A stretch of DNA of 64,000 bases from Nocardia sp. BSTN01 (GCF_015354405.1 NZ_JADKYP010000004.1:186001-250000), one strand, 5' to 3'. Shown: positions 34,126-46,360, numbered from the stretch's first letter. Translations and numbers: made by a program. Notes: generated from the sequence alone by a model not told the origin.

Positions 34126-35352
34126 ATGGGACCAGAGGCTGTGCCCCCGGCGCGACCGTTTTCCGTGACGACCGAGGTCGGGACGCTGCGCGCGGTACTG
34201 CTGCATCGCCCGGGCGATGAGCTGCGCCGACTCACGCCGCGCAACAACGATCAACTGTTGTTCGACGCCATCCCCTGGGTCGAGCGGGCTCAGCAGGAGC
34301 ACGAGACCTTCGCCGATGTGCTGCGCGGCCGGGGCGTCGAGGTGCTGTTGCTCGCCGATCTGCTGACCGAGACGCTCGCGGTCAGCGGCGCCGGACGCAG
34401 TATGGGCATCACCGCGGCCGTCGACGCCCGCCGCATCGGCTACGCCCTGGCCGAGGAACTGAAGACCTATCTGCGCGCGGTGCCCGCGCCGGATCTGGCG
34501 CGAATCCTCATGGCCGGCATGACCTTCGACGAATTGCCGTTCGAACCGGATGCCGCCTCCCTGGTGCGGCGCATGCACCACGGCACCGATTTCGTCATCG
34601 AGCCGCTGCCGAATCTGCTGTTCACCCGCGATTCCTCGTTCTGGGTGGGCCCCAAGGTGGCCATCACCTCCCTCGCGCTGCCGGCCCGCGCGCGTGAAAC
34701 CTCGCTCACCGACCTGGTATACGCGTTCCATCCGCGGTTCCTCGGCGTGCGCCGGGCCTACGAATCGCACACCGCGCCGATGGAAGGTGGTGACGTGCTG
34801 CTGCTTTCGCCCGGTGTGGTCGCGATCGGGGTGGGTGAGCGCACGTCGCCGGCGGGTGCGGAAGCGTTGGCGCGCAGTCTCTTCGACGATGCGCTGGCCC
34901 ACACGGTGCTGGTGGTGCCGATCGCGCAGAACCGGGCCACCATGCATCTGGACACCGTGTGCACCATGGTCGACCGCGATGCGGTGGTGATGTACCCGGG
35001 TGTGCAGAATTCGTTGCGCGCGTTCACCATTCGGGCCGACGGCGATGCGGTGCGGATGAGCGGTCCGGATCCGTTCCTGCCCGCCGCGGCCGAGGCGATG
35101 GGTATCGGCAAACTCCGGGTCATCGACACCGGGCTGGACGGGGTGACCGCCGAACGGGAACAGTGGGACGACGGCAACAACACCCTCGCACTGGCGCCCG
35201 GGGTCGTGGTGGCCTATGAACGCAACGAGAATACGAATACACGGCTGGCCGATGCGGGTATCGAGGTGCTGACCATTCCGGGATCCGAACTGGGTTCCGG
35301 GCGTGGCGGGCCCCGCTGCCTGTCCTGCCCGCTGTCGCGTGACGAGGTGTGA
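34126..35352 (+). CDS. arcA: Arginine deiminase
   Basis: 408 residues from ATG 34126. It hydrolyses L-arginine to L-citrulline and ammonia. Motifs: '[11 protein letters not shown]', 'MEGGDVLLL', 'HLDTV' (catalytic His) and the catalytic Cys in '[10 protein letters not shown]' (C398). No ornithine carbamoyltransferase, carbamate kinase or antiporter follows, so it is not part of a full ADI operon here. A small GntR-type regulator starts 6 bp downstream. Confidence 0.95.
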   Translation: MGPEAVPPARPFSVTTEVGTLRAVLLHRPGDELRRLTPRNNDQLLFDAIPWVERAQQEHETFADVLRGRGVEVLLLADLLTETLAVSGAGRSMGITAAVDARRIGYALAEELKTYLRAVPAPDLARILMAGMTFDELPFEPDAASLVRRMHHGTDFVIEPLPNLLFTRDSSFWVGPKVAITSLALPARARETSLTDLVYAFHPRFLGVRRAYESHTAPMEGGDVLLLSPGVVAIGVGERTSPAGAEALARSLFDDALAHTVLVVPIAQNRATMHLDTVCTMVDRDAVVMYPGVQNSLRAFTIRADGDAVRMSGPDPFLPAAAEAMGIGKLRVIDTGLDGVTAEREQWDDGNNTLALAPGVVVAYERNENTNTRLADAGIEVLTIPGSELGSGRGGPRCLSCPLSRDEV

Positions 35353-35358
35353 AAGCCG

Positions 35359-35724
35359 ATGCTGGATATCCCGGTCGACCATCAATCGACGGTCCCGCCG
35401 TACGAACAACTGCGGCTGGGCATCGTCGCCCGGGTGCAATCCGGCGAACTCACCGCCGGAACCAAGATTCCGACGGTGCGCGCGCTGGCCGTTCAACTCG
35501 GCTTGGCGCCGAACACCGTCGCGCGCGCCTACCGCGAACTCGAACAGGACGGTGTGCTCGAGACCCGGGGGCGGCTCGGATCGTTCATCGCCTCCTCCGG
35601 TGATCCGACTCGCGACGCGGCCGGGCGCGCGGCCACGGAATACGTTGCGGCGGTACGCCGATTGGGGCTCGACGACGAGGCGGCGCTGCGGTACGTGCGG
35701 GCCGCGCTGGGCGAGACCCCCTAG
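35359..35724 (+). CDS. Small GntR-family regulator (YtrA type)
   Basis: 121 residues. N-terminal winged helix (about 12-75: 'YEQLRLGIVARVQSGELTAGTKIPTVRALAVQLGLAPNTVARAYRELEQDG') with only a short C-terminal helix pair, the YtrA subfamily layout. It lies 6 bp after arcA, so it is co-transcribed and may regulate that operon. Convergent with pmt. Confidence 0.85.
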   Translation: MLDIPVDHQSTVPPYEQLRLGIVARVQSGELTAGTKIPTVRALAVQLGLAPNTVARAYRELEQDGVLETRGRLGSFIASSGDPTRDAAGRAATEYVAAVRRLGLDDEAALRYVRAALGETP

Positions 35725-35736
35725 CCGCGTCGAACC

Positions 35737-37323
35737 TCAGCGCCAGCTGGGTAGCCAGAGGTGGTCGTGCCAGTTGGACGGCGTGATCGGCAGGGCGGTG
35801 AGAATGGGCCACAGCCAGATGAAGTTGGCGATCACCAGACCCAGGTACAGGCACACCAGAAGTAGTCCGAGACTTCGGCGTTCGCCGGCCAGCGCGAACC
35901 ACCGTCCCGACCGGGCCCGCACGAGGGGCGCGGGGCCGAGGATATCGCCGAGCGTCAGGGCCAGGCCCATCGCGAGGAACGGCGCCATCGGGACCGCGTA
36001 GAAGTAGTACATCTGCCGGTCCAGATCCGCGAACCACGGCAGCAGCCCGGCGCCGTAGCCGACCAGCATCGCCGCATATCGCCAGTCGCTGCGGGTGGCG
36101 GTGCGCCACAGCGCCCAGGCGAGCATCGGCAGCGACAACCACCACATCGCCGGCGTACCGATCAGCATCACGGCCTTCACACAGACCGCCTGCCCGCATC
36201 CGGTGACACCGTTGTCGGCGTAGTAGTACAGCATCGGACGCAGGCCCATCGGCCACGACCACGGCTTGGATTCCCAGGGGTGATGGTTACCGGCCGAATT
36301 GGTCAGGCTCTGATGGAATTTCAGCGATTCGGCCTGGTTGTGCCACAGCGAACGCAACGCATCCGGAACCCATGACCAGGTGCCGCCGGTGCCCACGGCA
36401 TTGCCCACCGAATAGCGGTCGTAACCGTCCTCGCTGGCGAACCAGCCCCAATAGGTGGCCAGATACACCAGCAGCGGAATCGCCACCAGCGCATACAGAG
36501 CCGGTCCGATATCGCGGACCGCCGTGCCGGCCCAGGGGCGCGGCACCCCGTATGCCTTGCGCGCGGCCACATCGAAACACACCGTCATGAGCCCGAAGAA
36601 CAGGATGAAATACAGGCCCGACCATTTCGTCCCGCACGACAACCCCAGCAACAGACCGGCCCCGAACCGCCACCACCGCACACCCATTCGCGGGCCGAAC
36701 ACGCTCGCCGCTATCCGGCCTTCGGCGTCGGCCCGGGCGAGGCGGGCCCGCATCTCGTCGCGATCGACGATCAGGCAGCCGAAGGCGCCGACGACGAAGA
36801 CCGCCTGGAAGATGTCGAGCATGCCGATCCGCGAGGACACGAAGGTCACGCCGTCGGCGATCAACAGCACACCGGCGATCGCGCCGATCAGCGTGGATCG
36901 GGTCATCCGGCGGGTGATGCGGATGACCAGCAGGACCAGCAACGATCCGAAAATCGCCGCGGTGAATCGCCAGCCCCAGCTGGTGTAGCCGAACAGCGCC
37001 TCACCCAGCGCGATCATCTGCTTACCGACCGGCGGATGCACCACCAGCCCGTAGGCCGGATTGTCCTCGACGCCGCCGCCGGTGAGCATCTGCCAGGCCT
37101 GCGGTGCGTAGTGCTTCTCGTCGAAGACCGGGGTGCCGGCGTCGGTCGGGTAGTTCAACATGGTGAACCGGGTGACCGCGGCGACCACCGTCAGGAATAG
37201 CGTGACCAGCCAGCCCCGGGCCCGGTCGGTCGGTCCGAAATCGGGTGCGGGGCGCAGCGGCGCCGGACTGGACAAGGCCGGGCCCGCGCCGATCGCCGGT
37301 CGCGTATCGGTCAGCTGGGTCAC
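35737..37323 (-). CDS. pmt: Polyprenol-phosphate-mannose protein O-mannosyltransferase
   Basis: 528 residues from GTG 37323; the frame continues upstream but into Arg/Gly-rich non-coding sequence. A PMT-family membrane enzyme that mannosylates secreted proteins using polyprenol-phosphate-mannose. Many transmembrane helices; the first extracellular loop has the acidic motif 'VFDEKHY' after 'MLNYPTDAGTP', and 'HPPVGK' follows. It corresponds to Rv1002c by family and by its neighbours arcA and rsmI. Confidence 0.93.
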   Translation of the reverse strand: MTQLTDTRPAIGAGPALSSPAPLRPAPDFGPTDRARGWLVTLFLTVVAAVTRFTMLNYPTDAGTPVFDEKHYAPQAWQMLTGGGVEDNPAYGLVVHPPVGKQMIALGEALFGYTSWGWRFTAAIFGSLLVLLVIRITRRMTRSTLIGAIAGVLLIADGVTFVSSRIGMLDIFQAVFVVGAFGCLIVDRDEMRARLARADAEGRIAASVFGPRMGVRWWRFGAGLLLGLSCGTKWSGLYFILFFGLMTVCFDVAARKAYGVPRPWAGTAVRDIGPALYALVAIPLLVYLATYWGWFASEDGYDRYSVGNAVGTGGTWSWVPDALRSLWHNQAESLKFHQSLTNSAGNHHPWESKPWSWPMGLRPMLYYYADNGVTGCGQAVCVKAVMLIGTPAMWWLSLPMLAWALWRTATRSDWRYAAMLVGYGAGLLPWFADLDRQMYYFYAVPMAPFLAMGLALTLGDILGPAPLVRARSGRWFALAGERRSLGLLLVCLYLGLVIANFIWLWPILTALPITPSNWHDHLWLPSWR

Positions 37324-37482
37324 GCTCCGATCGTATGCGGTCGGCGGCGGCGGGCCGCGCGGCGGTGAGCCGACCTGCGGACTCGGGCGTGGTCCGCCCC
37401 AGGGGTAGCGTTTGCCCGGACCGGGCGCGGGTGCGCGGTGGCGGCCGGTCGGATGGGTCGGCCGGTGGTGGAAAGGACGGCG

Positions 37483-38328
37483 ATGGGCGAGCACGGCGGG
37501 CGGTTGGTGCTGGCGGCGACGCCGATGGGCGATATCGGTGATGCGTCGCAGCGGTTGCGCGACGCCCTCGCGAGCGCGGACGTCGTGGCCGCCGAGGACA
37601 CGCGCCGGACCCGGGCGCTGGCCAAGGCGCTCGAGGTCGAGATCACCGGGCGGGTGGTGAGTTTCTACGATCACGTGGAGGCCGCGCGAATTCCGTTGCT
37701 ACTGGACGAGATCGAATCCGGGAGGACCGTCCTGCTGGTGACCGATGCGGGGATGCCCTCGGTCAGCGACCCCGGTTATCGCATGGTCGCGGCATGTATC
37801 GAGCGGGACCTGCCGGTGACCTGTCTGCCCGGGCCCTCGGCCGTCACCACCGCCCTGGCCCTGTCCGGTCTGCCCATGGAACGGTTCTGCTTCGACGGCT
37901 TCGCCCCGCGCAAGTCCGGGCAGCGCAAGCAGTGGCTGGCGACGCTGGTCACCGAGCCGCGTGCGGTGGTGTTCTTCGAGGCCCCGCACCGGCTCGCCGG
38001 CTGCCTGGCCGATGCCGCCGAGGTGCTGGGCCCCGGACGCCGGGCCGCGGTGTGCCGGGAGCTGACCAAGACCTACGAGGAGGTCGTGCGCGGCGGACTC
38101 GGCGAGCTGGCGGAATGGGCCGTCGAGGGCGCGCGCGGAGAGATCACGGTGGTGGTCGAAGGGGCACAACCGGTTTCGGCCGACCCGGTCGATCTGGTGG
38201 ACGAGGTGGAGGAACTGGTCGCCGACGGCACCCGCCTCAAGGACGCGTGCGCGCAGGTCGCCGCGCGTGCGGGCGGAGTGTCGAGGCGTGAACTCTACGA
38301 TGCGGTCCTGGCCGCGCGCGCGGAGTAG
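37483..38328 (+). CDS. rsmI: 16S rRNA (cytidine1402-2'-O)-methyltransferase
   Basis: 281 residues from ATG 37483, preceded by AAAGGA. A SAM-dependent tetrapyrrole-methylase-fold enzyme that 2'-O-methylates C1402 in the decoding centre. Motifs: 'LVLAATPMGDIGD', 'VAAEDTRRT', 'LVTDAGMPSVSDPGY', 'PGPSAVTTALALSGL', 'FFEAPHRL'. It is divergent from pmt (160 bp). Confidence 0.95.
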   Translation: MGEHGGRLVLAATPMGDIGDASQRLRDALASADVVAAEDTRRTRALAKALEVEITGRVVSFYDHVEAARIPLLLDEIESGRTVLLVTDAGMPSVSDPGYRMVAACIERDLPVTCLPGPSAVTTALALSGLPMERFCFDGFAPRKSGQRKQWLATLVTEPRAVVFFEAPHRLAGCLADAAEVLGPGRRAAVCRELTKTYEEVVRGGLGELAEWAVEGARGEITVVVEGAQPVSADPVDLVDEVEELVADGTRLKDACAQVAARAGGVSRRELYDAVLAARAE

Positions 38329-38387
38329 CGCGGATAGGCTCGACCGGATTCGGGGTGAGGGAAATGCGAGCCGGGTACACGGCTCGA

Positions 38388-39035
38388 TCACACGCGCGCG
38401 ACGACCGGCGCGAGCCCCAGCACGGTATTCGCGAATTCGATGAAGGTGGGCGCCATGGCGGGAACTCGATGCGCGCCCTCGTGAACCAGCACCCGCCGCG
38501 TACGTTCGCCGATGGCATCGGGGATCAGGGCGATCACCTCGTCCGGTAGTTCCGGGATCGCGGGATCGGCGGTGCGCGCCTGATCGTGGAAATTGCGATA
38601 GAGGGTGGCGAAGCGGTCCACCGCCAGATCGCGGAACTCCGCGGTCGCGTCGCCGACCAGCAGCGATTCCACCAGAATGAGCCGCGCGAAATTCGGTTCG
38701 GCCGCCACCACCGAACAGAACGTGCTGATCATGGTGGCGATGCGCTGGCGCGGATCGGCCTCCTCGGGCAGGTGCGCCAGCTCCTCCGCGATCCGGGTGC
38801 GGATGATCTCGACACCGGTGTGCACCGCCTCGATGAAGCAGTGTTCCTTGTTGCCGAAGTGTTCGTAGAAGGTACTGCGTGAGACGTGGGCGCGGCCGAC
38901 GATATCGGTCAGCGTGACCGTGGAAAAGCCGCGGGCGCCGACACATTCGACCATCGCGCCGATGAGTCGGCCCCGGGGGGTGCCGAGCGCCTGTGCGCGA
39001 ACGCTGCGGTGGCGCTCGGCGAAATCCGCATCCAT
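38388..39035 (-). CDS. TetR-family transcription regulator
   Basis: 215 residues. HTH at about 38-65 ('TVTLTDIVGRAHVSRSTFYEHFGNKEHCF'), followed by an all-helical ligand domain. It lies 23 bp downstream of metG in the same direction, though metG is unlikely to be its target. The ligand is unknown. Confidence 0.85.
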   Translation of the reverse strand: MDADFAERHRSVRAQALGTPRGRLIGAMVECVGARGFSTVTLTDIVGRAHVSRSTFYEHFGNKEHCFIEAVHTGVEIIRTRIAEELAHLPEEADPRQRIATMISTFCSVVAAEPNFARLILVESLLVGDATAEFRDLAVDRFATLYRNFHDQARTADPAIPELPDEVIALIPDAIGERTRRVLVHEGAHRVPAMAPTFIEFANTVLGLAPVVARV

Positions 39036-39057
39036 AACCGGCTCCGGTCGCCTGCTT

Positions 39058-40620
39058 CTACTTCGGTTCGATGTACTTCGGGAACACCGGTTCCGGCGCG
39101 GGCAGGGCCAGTCCGGCCTCGATCGGCGTCGCGAGATCGGCGAAGGTGCGCGCCGTCTGACCGAGCTGATCGAGAATCCGCCCCGCCGAACCCGGAATCA
39201 CCGGCTGCACCAGGATCGACACGATCCGCAGCACCTCGAGGGTCACGTACAGCACGGTCGCCTCGCGGGCCACATCCTCGGGCGTGCCCGACTTGGCCAG
39301 CGCCCACGGCTGCTGTGCGGAGAAGTACTTGTTCGTCTCGCCGAGAGTCAGCCAGATCGCCTCGAGCGCCAGATGCAGCTGCTGGCCGTCGAATTCGGTG
39401 CGGCAGCGCTCCAGCAGGCCGTTCGCGCGATCGAGCAGTTCCCGGTCGGCCTCGGTGAATTCGCCGGGAGTCGGGACGGTGGAATCGAAATCGCGCGCCA
39501 CCATCTTCAGGCTGCGCTGCACCAGATTGCCGTATTCATTGGCCAGATCGGTGTTGATCCGCCCGACGATGGCGTCGTGGCTGTAGGAACCGTCCTGGCC
39601 GTAGGAGATCTCACGCAGCAGGAAGAACCGCACCGCGTCGAGACCGTACTGGTCGACCAGTGCCAGCGGATCCACCACATTGCCGACGGACTTCGACATC
39701 TTCTCGCCCTTGTTGAACAAGAACCCGTGCACGAAAACGCGTTTCGGCAATTCGATACCCGCCGACATCAGAAATGCCGGCCAGTAGACGGTGTGGAAGC
39801 GGGTGATGTCCTTGCCGATGATGTGCACATTCGCCGGCCAGAACCGCTGGAAGGCGGCCGAATCGGTATTCGGGAATCCGACACCGGTCAGATAGTTGGT
39901 GAGCGCGTCCACCCAGACGTACATCACATGCGCCGGATCACCGGGCACCGGCACACCCCAGTCGAAGGTGGTGCGCGAAATCGACAGATCCTTCAGGCCG
40001 GCCTTCACATAGCTGACGATTTCGTTGCGCCGGGTCGCGGGCAGGATGAAATCCGGTGTGGTCTCGTACAGTTCGAGCAGCCGGTCCTGATATTTCGACA
40101 ACCGGAAGAAGTAGTTCGACTCCTCGGTCCATTCCACCGGGGTCCGGGTTTCGGTCGCCAGGCGCGTTCCGTCCTCGCTGACGGTGGTCTCCTCCTCGGT
40201 GTAGAAGGCCTCGTCGCGCACCGAGTACCAGCCCGAATAGGTGTCGAGGTAGATATCGCCGCTGGCCTGCATGCGCTCCCAGATCGCGATGCTGGCGGCG
40301 AGGTGATCCTCGTCGGTGGTGCGGATGAACCGGTCGTAGGAAATGTCGAGCGCCTTGTCCATGCGTTCGAACACATCCGAATTGCGCGCGGCGTATTCCT
40401 CCACGGAGACGCCGGCGGCGCGCGCGGCCTGCTGCACCTTCTGGCCGTGCTCGTCGGTGCCGGTCATGAAGAACACGTCGTAGCCGTCGAGGCGCTTGAA
40501 CCGGGCCAGCGTATCGGTGGAGATGTACTCGTAGGCATGGCCGATATGCGGCGCGCCGTTGGGATAGGCGATCGCCGTGGTGATGTAGAAGGCCGGTGAT
40601 GTGCGTTCGGGTGCGCTCAT
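39058..40620 (-). CDS. metG: Methionyl-tRNA synthetase
   Basis: 520 residues, class I. HIGH motif as 'GAPHIGHAY' and KMSKS as 'KMSKS' with the catalytic core between. The connective-peptide region has '[15 protein letters not shown]' without the zinc cysteines of the E. coli type, matching the zinc-less MetRS of mycobacteria. The anticodon-binding helical domain occupies about 360-500; there is no C-terminal tRNA-binding extension. It is the Rv1007c counterpart, divergent from tatD. Confidence 0.96.
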   Translation of the reverse strand: MSAPERTSPAFYITTAIAYPNGAPHIGHAYEYISTDTLARFKRLDGYDVFFMTGTDEHGQKVQQAARAAGVSVEEYAARNSDVFERMDKALDISYDRFIRTTDEDHLAASIAIWERMQASGDIYLDTYSGWYSVRDEAFYTEEETTVSEDGTRLATETRTPVEWTEESNYFFRLSKYQDRLLELYETTPDFILPATRRNEIVSYVKAGLKDLSISRTTFDWGVPVPGDPAHVMYVWVDALTNYLTGVGFPNTDSAAFQRFWPANVHIIGKDITRFHTVYWPAFLMSAGIELPKRVFVHGFLFNKGEKMSKSVGNVVDPLALVDQYGLDAVRFFLLREISYGQDGSYSHDAIVGRINTDLANEYGNLVQRSLKMVARDFDSTVPTPGEFTEADRELLDRANGLLERCRTEFDGQQLHLALEAIWLTLGETNKYFSAQQPWALAKSGTPEDVAREATVLYVTLEVLRIVSILVQPVIPGSAGRILDQLGQTARTFADLATPIEAGLALPAPEPVFPKYIEPK

Positions 40621-40733
40621 GGTGTGTCCACTCTAATCCGCCGCCGATAATCCCTCGCGTCGATATCCCGTCGTCCACTCGGCGCTCCCGCCGGGTTCAC
40701 CTGCCGTCGGCGCGGTGTGTCTAATCTGGTCCG

Positions 40734-41570
40734 ATGCCCGGTAAACGACCCGCACCCGAGCCGCCCGAACCGCTGTCGCCGTTGATCGACGCGCACACCC
40801 ACCTCGATGCCTGCGGCGCCGAGGACGCGGAATCGGTTGCCGCCATGGTGGATCGGGCCGCCGCCGCGGGTGTCGGCCGGGTGGTGACCATCGCCGACGA
40901 CCTCGATGCCGCCCGCTTCGCCGTCGACGCCGCGCACTGGGATCCGCGCGTGTACGCGGCGGTCGCCCTCCATCCGACCCGCGCGAACGCCCTGGACGAT
41001 GCCGCCCGCGCGGAGTTGGAGAAGCTGGCCGCCGACCCCCGGGTGGTCGCCGTCGGCGAGACCGGGCTCGACTACTACTGGCCCGGCAAACTCGACGGTT
41101 GCGCCGATATCGAGGATCAGGTCGAGGGCTTCCGCTGGCATATCGACCTCGCGAAACGACTCGGTAAGCCGTTGATGATCCACAACCGCGAGGCCGATCA
41201 CGACGTGCTGGCGGTCCTGCTCGACGAGGGCGCACCGGAGTCGGTGATCTTCCACTGCTTCTCCTCCGACGCCAATATGGCGCTGGCCTGCGTGGCCGAG
41301 GGGTATCTGCTCAGCTTCTCCGGGACGGTGAGTTTCCGGAACGCGCACGAACTGCGCGAGGCCGCGAAGCTGGTGCCGGACGAGCTGATCCTGGTGGAGA
41401 CCGATGCGCCGTTTTTGACCCCGCACCCGTTCCGGGGCGCGCCGAACGAGCCGTACTGCCTGCCCTACACCGTGCGGGCCCTGGCCGAGCTGCGCGAACA
41501 GGATCCGGCGGCGCTGGCCGAGATCACGACCGCCAATGCGGAGCGGGTCTACCGGTTGCCGAGGCGCTGA
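40734..41570 (+). CDS. tatD: TatD-family metal-dependent DNase
   Basis: 278 residues. TIM-barrel hydrolase with the first metal pair 'DAHTHLD', the central 'GETGLDYYW' glutamate, 'HNREA' and 'HCFS' histidines and the late 'ETDAPFLTPHPFRG'. It has 3'-5' exonuclease or endonuclease activity in DNA repair or turnover. It stands between metG and rpfB as in mycobacteria. Confidence 0.94.
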   Translation: MPGKRPAPEPPEPLSPLIDAHTHLDACGAEDAESVAAMVDRAAAAGVGRVVTIADDLDAARFAVDAAHWDPRVYAAVALHPTRANALDDAARAELEKLAADPRVVAVGETGLDYYWPGKLDGCADIEDQVEGFRWHIDLAKRLGKPLMIHNREADHDVLAVLLDEGAPESVIFHCFSSDANMALACVAEGYLLSFSGTVSFRNAHELREAAKLVPDELILVETDAPFLTPHPFRGAPNEPYCLPYTVRALAELREQDPAALAEITTANAERVYRLPRR

Positions 41571-41727
41571 GCCTCCGCGCGTGCGGTGTGTCACATAAAG
41601 CGCGACCGGAATGCGAGGTGTGCTCCAGTTCACTTACGATTGCGCAGTCGTGATATTTCCGGATCGTCGATATCGAATCGTGATGTGGAAATCCCCTGTT
41701 CCACGGCATGTAGTTGCCAGGGACTGA

Positions 41728-42894
<1,167 letters not shown>

Positions 42895-43659
42895 TCACAT
42901 GAGCGCCCCACCGTCCACGCGGATCTCCGAGCCGGTGATGTAGCGGCCGTCCTCGGAGGCGACCATGGCGACCACACCCGCGACGTCGGCAGGCTCGCCC
43001 AGGGCGCCGCCGTTGAGCCAGCCGGTCAGCCGGGAGAAGAGGTTCCAGTCGGCGTCCTCGGGGGTTTGCAGGTTGTTGGTGATACCGCTGGTGATGCCAC
43101 CCGGGACGATGTTCACCGCGCGCAGGCCCTTCTGCGAATACTCCAACGCCACCGCATGGGTCATCGCGTTCACGCCGCCCTTGGATGCGGCGTAGGCCGC
43201 CATGTACGGGTTCGCGCCGAGGGCGGCGGTGGAGGAGAAGTTCACGATCACCGGATGCTCGGACCGCAGCAGCGTCGGGATGGCCGCCTGCATCATCAGG
43301 AAGGTGCCGGTGAGATTGATGCCGATCACCTGATTCCAGCTCTCGAACGCCATCTCGTGGGTATGCGCGGTGCGCATGATCCCGGCCGCGTTGACCAGCA
43401 CGTCCAGCCCGCCGAGATGGTCGACGGCCGCGGCGACGGCGGGGCGCACCGATTCCGGATCGGCCACGTCGACGGTGACGGTATGCAGTCGATCGCGGTC
43501 CGAACCCACCTCTGCCACCGTCTCTTTCAGCCCGGGCTCGGAGATGTCGGCGCCGACCACGTGCGCTCCCTCGGCGAGCATGCGCACCACGATGCCCCGC
43601 CCGATGCCCGAGCCCGCCCCGGTCACCACCACCCGTCGTCCCTCGTGCCTGCGCATCAT
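42895..43659 (-). CDS. Short-chain dehydrogenase/reductase
   Basis: 254 residues. ATG 43659 (a Met-Met start) lies after a GGAGAGG ribosome binding site. NAD(P) motif 'TGAGSGIGRG', 'NAAGIM', active site S in 'NFSSTAA' and 'YAASKGG'. A C-terminal 'GSEIRVDGGALM' is typical of FabG-like SDRs. Substrate unknown. Its stop touches the rpfB stop (convergent, no gap), and it is absent from this place in the mycobacterial order. Confidence 0.9.
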   Translation of the reverse strand: MMRRHEGRRVVVTGAGSGIGRGIVVRMLAEGAHVVGADISEPGLKETVAEVGSDRDRLHTVTVDVADPESVRPAVAAAVDHLGGLDVLVNAAGIMRTAHTHEMAFESWNQVIGINLTGTFLMMQAAIPTLLRSEHPVIVNFSSTAALGANPYMAAYAASKGGVNAMTHAVALEYSQKGLRAVNIVPGGITSGITNNLQTPEDADWNLFSRLTGWLNGGALGEPADVAGVVAMVASEDGRYITGSEIRVDGGALM

Positions 43660-43849
43660 TGCGGCCGTCCTCTCCTGCTGCGTCGCGCGGTGGGACCGGA
43701 TGTGCCACCGCCTGTTCCGCGAGTACACCGAAACTAGAACGTGTATCAATTGACGTCAACGCTCCACGACGCCCCGGCCTGGGGATTTCCGGACCGTGCG
43801 GTGTGTGCACCGTAAAATCGGCAGACCCCCGACGATGTGAGGTGGCCCC

Positions 43850-45034
43850 ATGCGGTTGTCGAAATGTTCGGCTCGGATCCGGCGGTCGCTCACGGCCGCG
43901 GCCCTGTTCACCGCACTGGCGGCCGCCTCGGTCGTCGCGGTGCCGGAAGTGGCGGCCGAGCCGGCCGGAACGACGATGTCGGTCACCGCGCAGCCGGACG
44001 GCTGGCACGGTATGACCGGAGGGGCGCTGCTCGACTATCGGACGACGACCTCGCAGGGAGCGCCCGTTCCGGCCGGCGGTGCGGTGTTCCTTCCGCCGGG
44101 TGAACCGCCGGCGGGTGGCTGGCCGGTGGTCGCCTACGACCACGGGACGAGCGGACTCGGCATGGGCTGCAGCGGCATCTCGAATCCGGGCACCGCGCCC
44201 TACCCGTCCGGTCGCGCCAAGGAAGACCGCATCCTGCAGTACTTCCAGTCCAAGGGATTCGCGGTGGTCGCACCCGACTATCTCGGGCTGGGCCCGTTCG
44301 ACACCGGGCCGCATCCGTATCTGGAGCGGCAGTCCGAGGCGACCGCCACCATCGACCTGCTGCGTGCGGCGCGGGCGACCTATCCGCAGTTGTCACGTAC
44401 CTGGATCGCCGTCGGCGCGTCGCAGGGTGGTCAGGCCGCGCTGGGCACGGGCCATCTCCAGCAGAGCTATGCGCCCGAGCTGGACTTCCGCGGGACGATC
44501 GCGGTCGACCCGGAATCGGATCTGGAACATGTGCTGCCCATCGCCGGGCCGTGGGTACCGAATATCCCGCAGCTCGGCGACGGCAGCACCGCCTTCATCG
44601 CGGGGGTGCTCGTCGGGATGCGGGAGACCCGGCCGGACGTCGACGTCGACAGCTATCTGAGCCCGCGGGGGCGCGAACTGCTCGACAGCATCGGCACCCT
44701 GTGCCTGGACGGGATGGTCGAGCAGGTCAACGGCGCCTCCCTCGGCGATCTGCTGTCGCGACCCCTGGGCGATCCGCGGTTCACGGCCGCGCTGACCGAC
44801 TATCTGGCGGTGCCCACGAGCGGCTACGACGCGCCGATTCTGTTGCTGCTCAACGCCACCGACCGCACCGTGCCGTCGCCGCTGCACGCCGCGCTGGCCG
44901 CCCAACTGGCCGCGAACGGCGTGGATGCGCGGTCGGTGGTCGGCACCGGACAGCATTGCGACCTGAATCCGCAGATGTGGGCGGCGATGGACGCGTTTGT
45001 CGCGCGGGTGCAGTCCACACCGTACGTGCCCTGA
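43850..45034 (+). CDS. Secreted lipase (LIP family alpha/beta hydrolase)
   Basis: 394 residues. The signal peptide (about 1-37) ends after '[11 protein letters not shown]'. The alpha/beta hydrolase triad is likely S191 in 'GASQGG', D in '[10 protein letters not shown]' and H in '[10 protein letters not shown]'. The family (PF03583) hydrolyses triacylglycerols or lipid esters outside the cell. It lies 22 bp upstream of ksgA but is not expected to be functionally linked to it. Confidence 0.88.
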   Translation: MRLSKCSARIRRSLTAAALFTALAAASVVAVPEVAAEPAGTTMSVTAQPDGWHGMTGGALLDYRTTTSQGAPVPAGGAVFLPPGEPPAGGWPVVAYDHGTSGLGMGCSGISNPGTAPYPSGRAKEDRILQYFQSKGFAVVAPDYLGLGPFDTGPHPYLERQSEATATIDLLRAARATYPQLSRTWIAVGASQGGQAALGTGHLQQSYAPELDFRGTIAVDPESDLEHVLPIAGPWVPNIPQLGDGSTAFIAGVLVGMRETRPDVDVDSYLSPRGRELLDSIGTLCLDGMVEQVNGASLGDLLSRPLGDPRFTAALTDYLAVPTSGYDAPILLLLNATDRTVPSPLHAALAAQLAANGVDARSVVGTGQHCDLNPQMWAAMDAFVARVQSTPYVP

Positions 45035-45056
45035 CCGCACTGATACCTTGTCGGGC

Positions 45057-45938
45057 GTGTCCGAACCTGTGAGCGAAGCCCGTGGCCTGGCCGAACTGCT
45101 CGGCCCCGCCGAAGTGCGGGTGCTGGCGGAGCGGTTCGGCGTGCGCCCGACCAAGCAGCTCGGACAGAACTTCGTGCACGACGCGAACACCGTGCGGCGC
45201 ATCGTCGCGACCGCCGGCGTCGGACGCGACGACGTGGTGCTCGAGGTCGGCCCCGGGCTCGGTTCGCTGACGCTGGCGCTGCTCGACGTCGTGGATCGCG
45301 TGGTCGCGGTGGAGCTGGATCCGGTTCTCGCGCAGCATCTTCCGGAAACCGTGTCCGATCGCGCCCCCGAGCTCGCCGACCGGCTGACCGTCGTCCCCGG
45401 CGATGCGCTGCGCGTGTCGGCCACCGATATTCCGGGCGAGCCGACGGCACTGGTGGCGAACCTGCCCTACAACGTGGCGGTACCCGTGCTGCTGCACCTG
45501 CTCGCCGAATTGCCCAGCATCCGAACCGCTTTGGTGATGGTGCAGGCCGAGGTGGCCGACCGCCTCTCCGCCGAACCCGGCTCCCGCATCTACGGTGTCC
45601 CCAGCGTGAAGGCCGGCTTCTTCGGCACCGTCCGCCGCGCGGGAGCCGTCGGCCGCCAGGTCTTCTGGCCGGTCCCCCAGGTGGAGTCCGGACTGGTCCG
45701 CATCGAACGATTCACCGAACCGCCCTGGTCGCTGGACACCGCCCACCGTGAGCGCGTCTTCGCCGTGGTAGACGCCGCGTTCGCGCAGCGCCGCAAGACC
45801 TTACGTGCCGCACTCGCGGGCTGGGCCGGATCCCCCGCCGAGGCGGAACGCCGTTTGGTCGCCGCGGGAATCGCCCCCACGGCCCGCGGCGAAACACTCG
45901 ACACCGCGGCATTCGTGCGCCTCGCCGAGCAGGGGTGA
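45057..45938 (+). CDS. ksgA: 16S rRNA dimethyladenosine transferase
   Basis: 293 residues from GTG 45057. Dimethylates A1518 and A1519 of 16S rRNA. SAM motif '[11 protein letters not shown]', motif II acidic 'VAVELD', and motif IV 'NLPYN'. Upstream N-terminus '[10 protein letters not shown]' is family-typical. In mycobacteria ispE follows directly; here 5.9 kb of ESX-like and copper genes intervene. Confidence 0.95.
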   Translation: MSEPVSEARGLAELLGPAEVRVLAERFGVRPTKQLGQNFVHDANTVRRIVATAGVGRDDVVLEVGPGLGSLTLALLDVVDRVVAVELDPVLAQHLPETVSDRAPELADRLTVVPGDALRVSATDIPGEPTALVANLPYNVAVPVLLHLLAELPSIRTALVMVQAEVADRLSAEPGSRIYGVPSVKAGFFGTVRRAGAVGRQVFWPVPQVESGLVRIERFTEPPWSLDTAHRERVFAVVDAAFAQRRKTLRAALAGWAGSPAEAERRLVAAGIAPTARGETLDTAAFVRLAEQG

Positions 45939-46039
45939 CCAGCTCACAGCGGACTGCGAGGTAGGCCCGGCGCACAACATCTCGCCACCCTTCGACGGTG
46001 CTAGATTCAGCCGTTCGATACCTACGAAGGGGGCGGGTC

Positions 46040-46360
46040 ATGGATGTCGACCCGGAAAGCTTGCGTCAAGCCGCAGGCAAGATCAACAAGGTCGCTGACG
46101 ACGTCGACAACTGGTGTCGTTTGGGCGGCAATGCAGCGGCGGCTCACCTGACAGGTCTCACCGCTGCGTCCCTGCTCGACTCGGCAGACAATGCCAGCCG
46201 TCAGGCGAAGGCTGTCCTGCAGGCTCGGATGCGGGAAATCTCTCTGGTGCTGAGCATTTCGGCAACCGAATACAGTGATACCGACACCGATATCGCCGCG
46301 CGTCTGAGTCAGCTCGGCGATCTCAATTCCGGAGATCCACACGCCGGGGCCCAGCGATGA
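46040..46360 (+). CDS. ESX/EspC-like type VII secretion-associated protein
   Basis: 106 residues from ATG 46040, with GAAGGGGG upstream. An all-helical N-terminus 'MDVDPESLRQAAGKINKVADDVDNW' and a long second helix match the helical-hairpin layout of EspC/DUF2580-type proteins secreted with WXG100 partners. It overlaps the next, frameshifted WXG-like gene by 4 nt (ATGA), the usual arrangement of such pairs. Confidence 0.7.
   Translation: MDVDPESLRQAAGKINKVADDVDNWCRLGGNAAAAHLTGLTAASLLDSADNASRQAKAVLQARMREISLVLSISATEYSDTDTDIAARLSQLGDLNSGDPHAGAQR

Noticed and set aside
35737-37674. Longer version of the mannosyltransferase starting at 37674
   Set aside because: The extra 117 codons are Arg/Pro/Gly-rich and run into the rsmI start region on the other strand; GTG 37323 gives the expected N-terminus.
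38914-40599. Long rightward open frame opposite metG (561 codons)
   Set aside because: Antisense to a clear methionyl-tRNA synthetase; composition is typical of a shadow frame.
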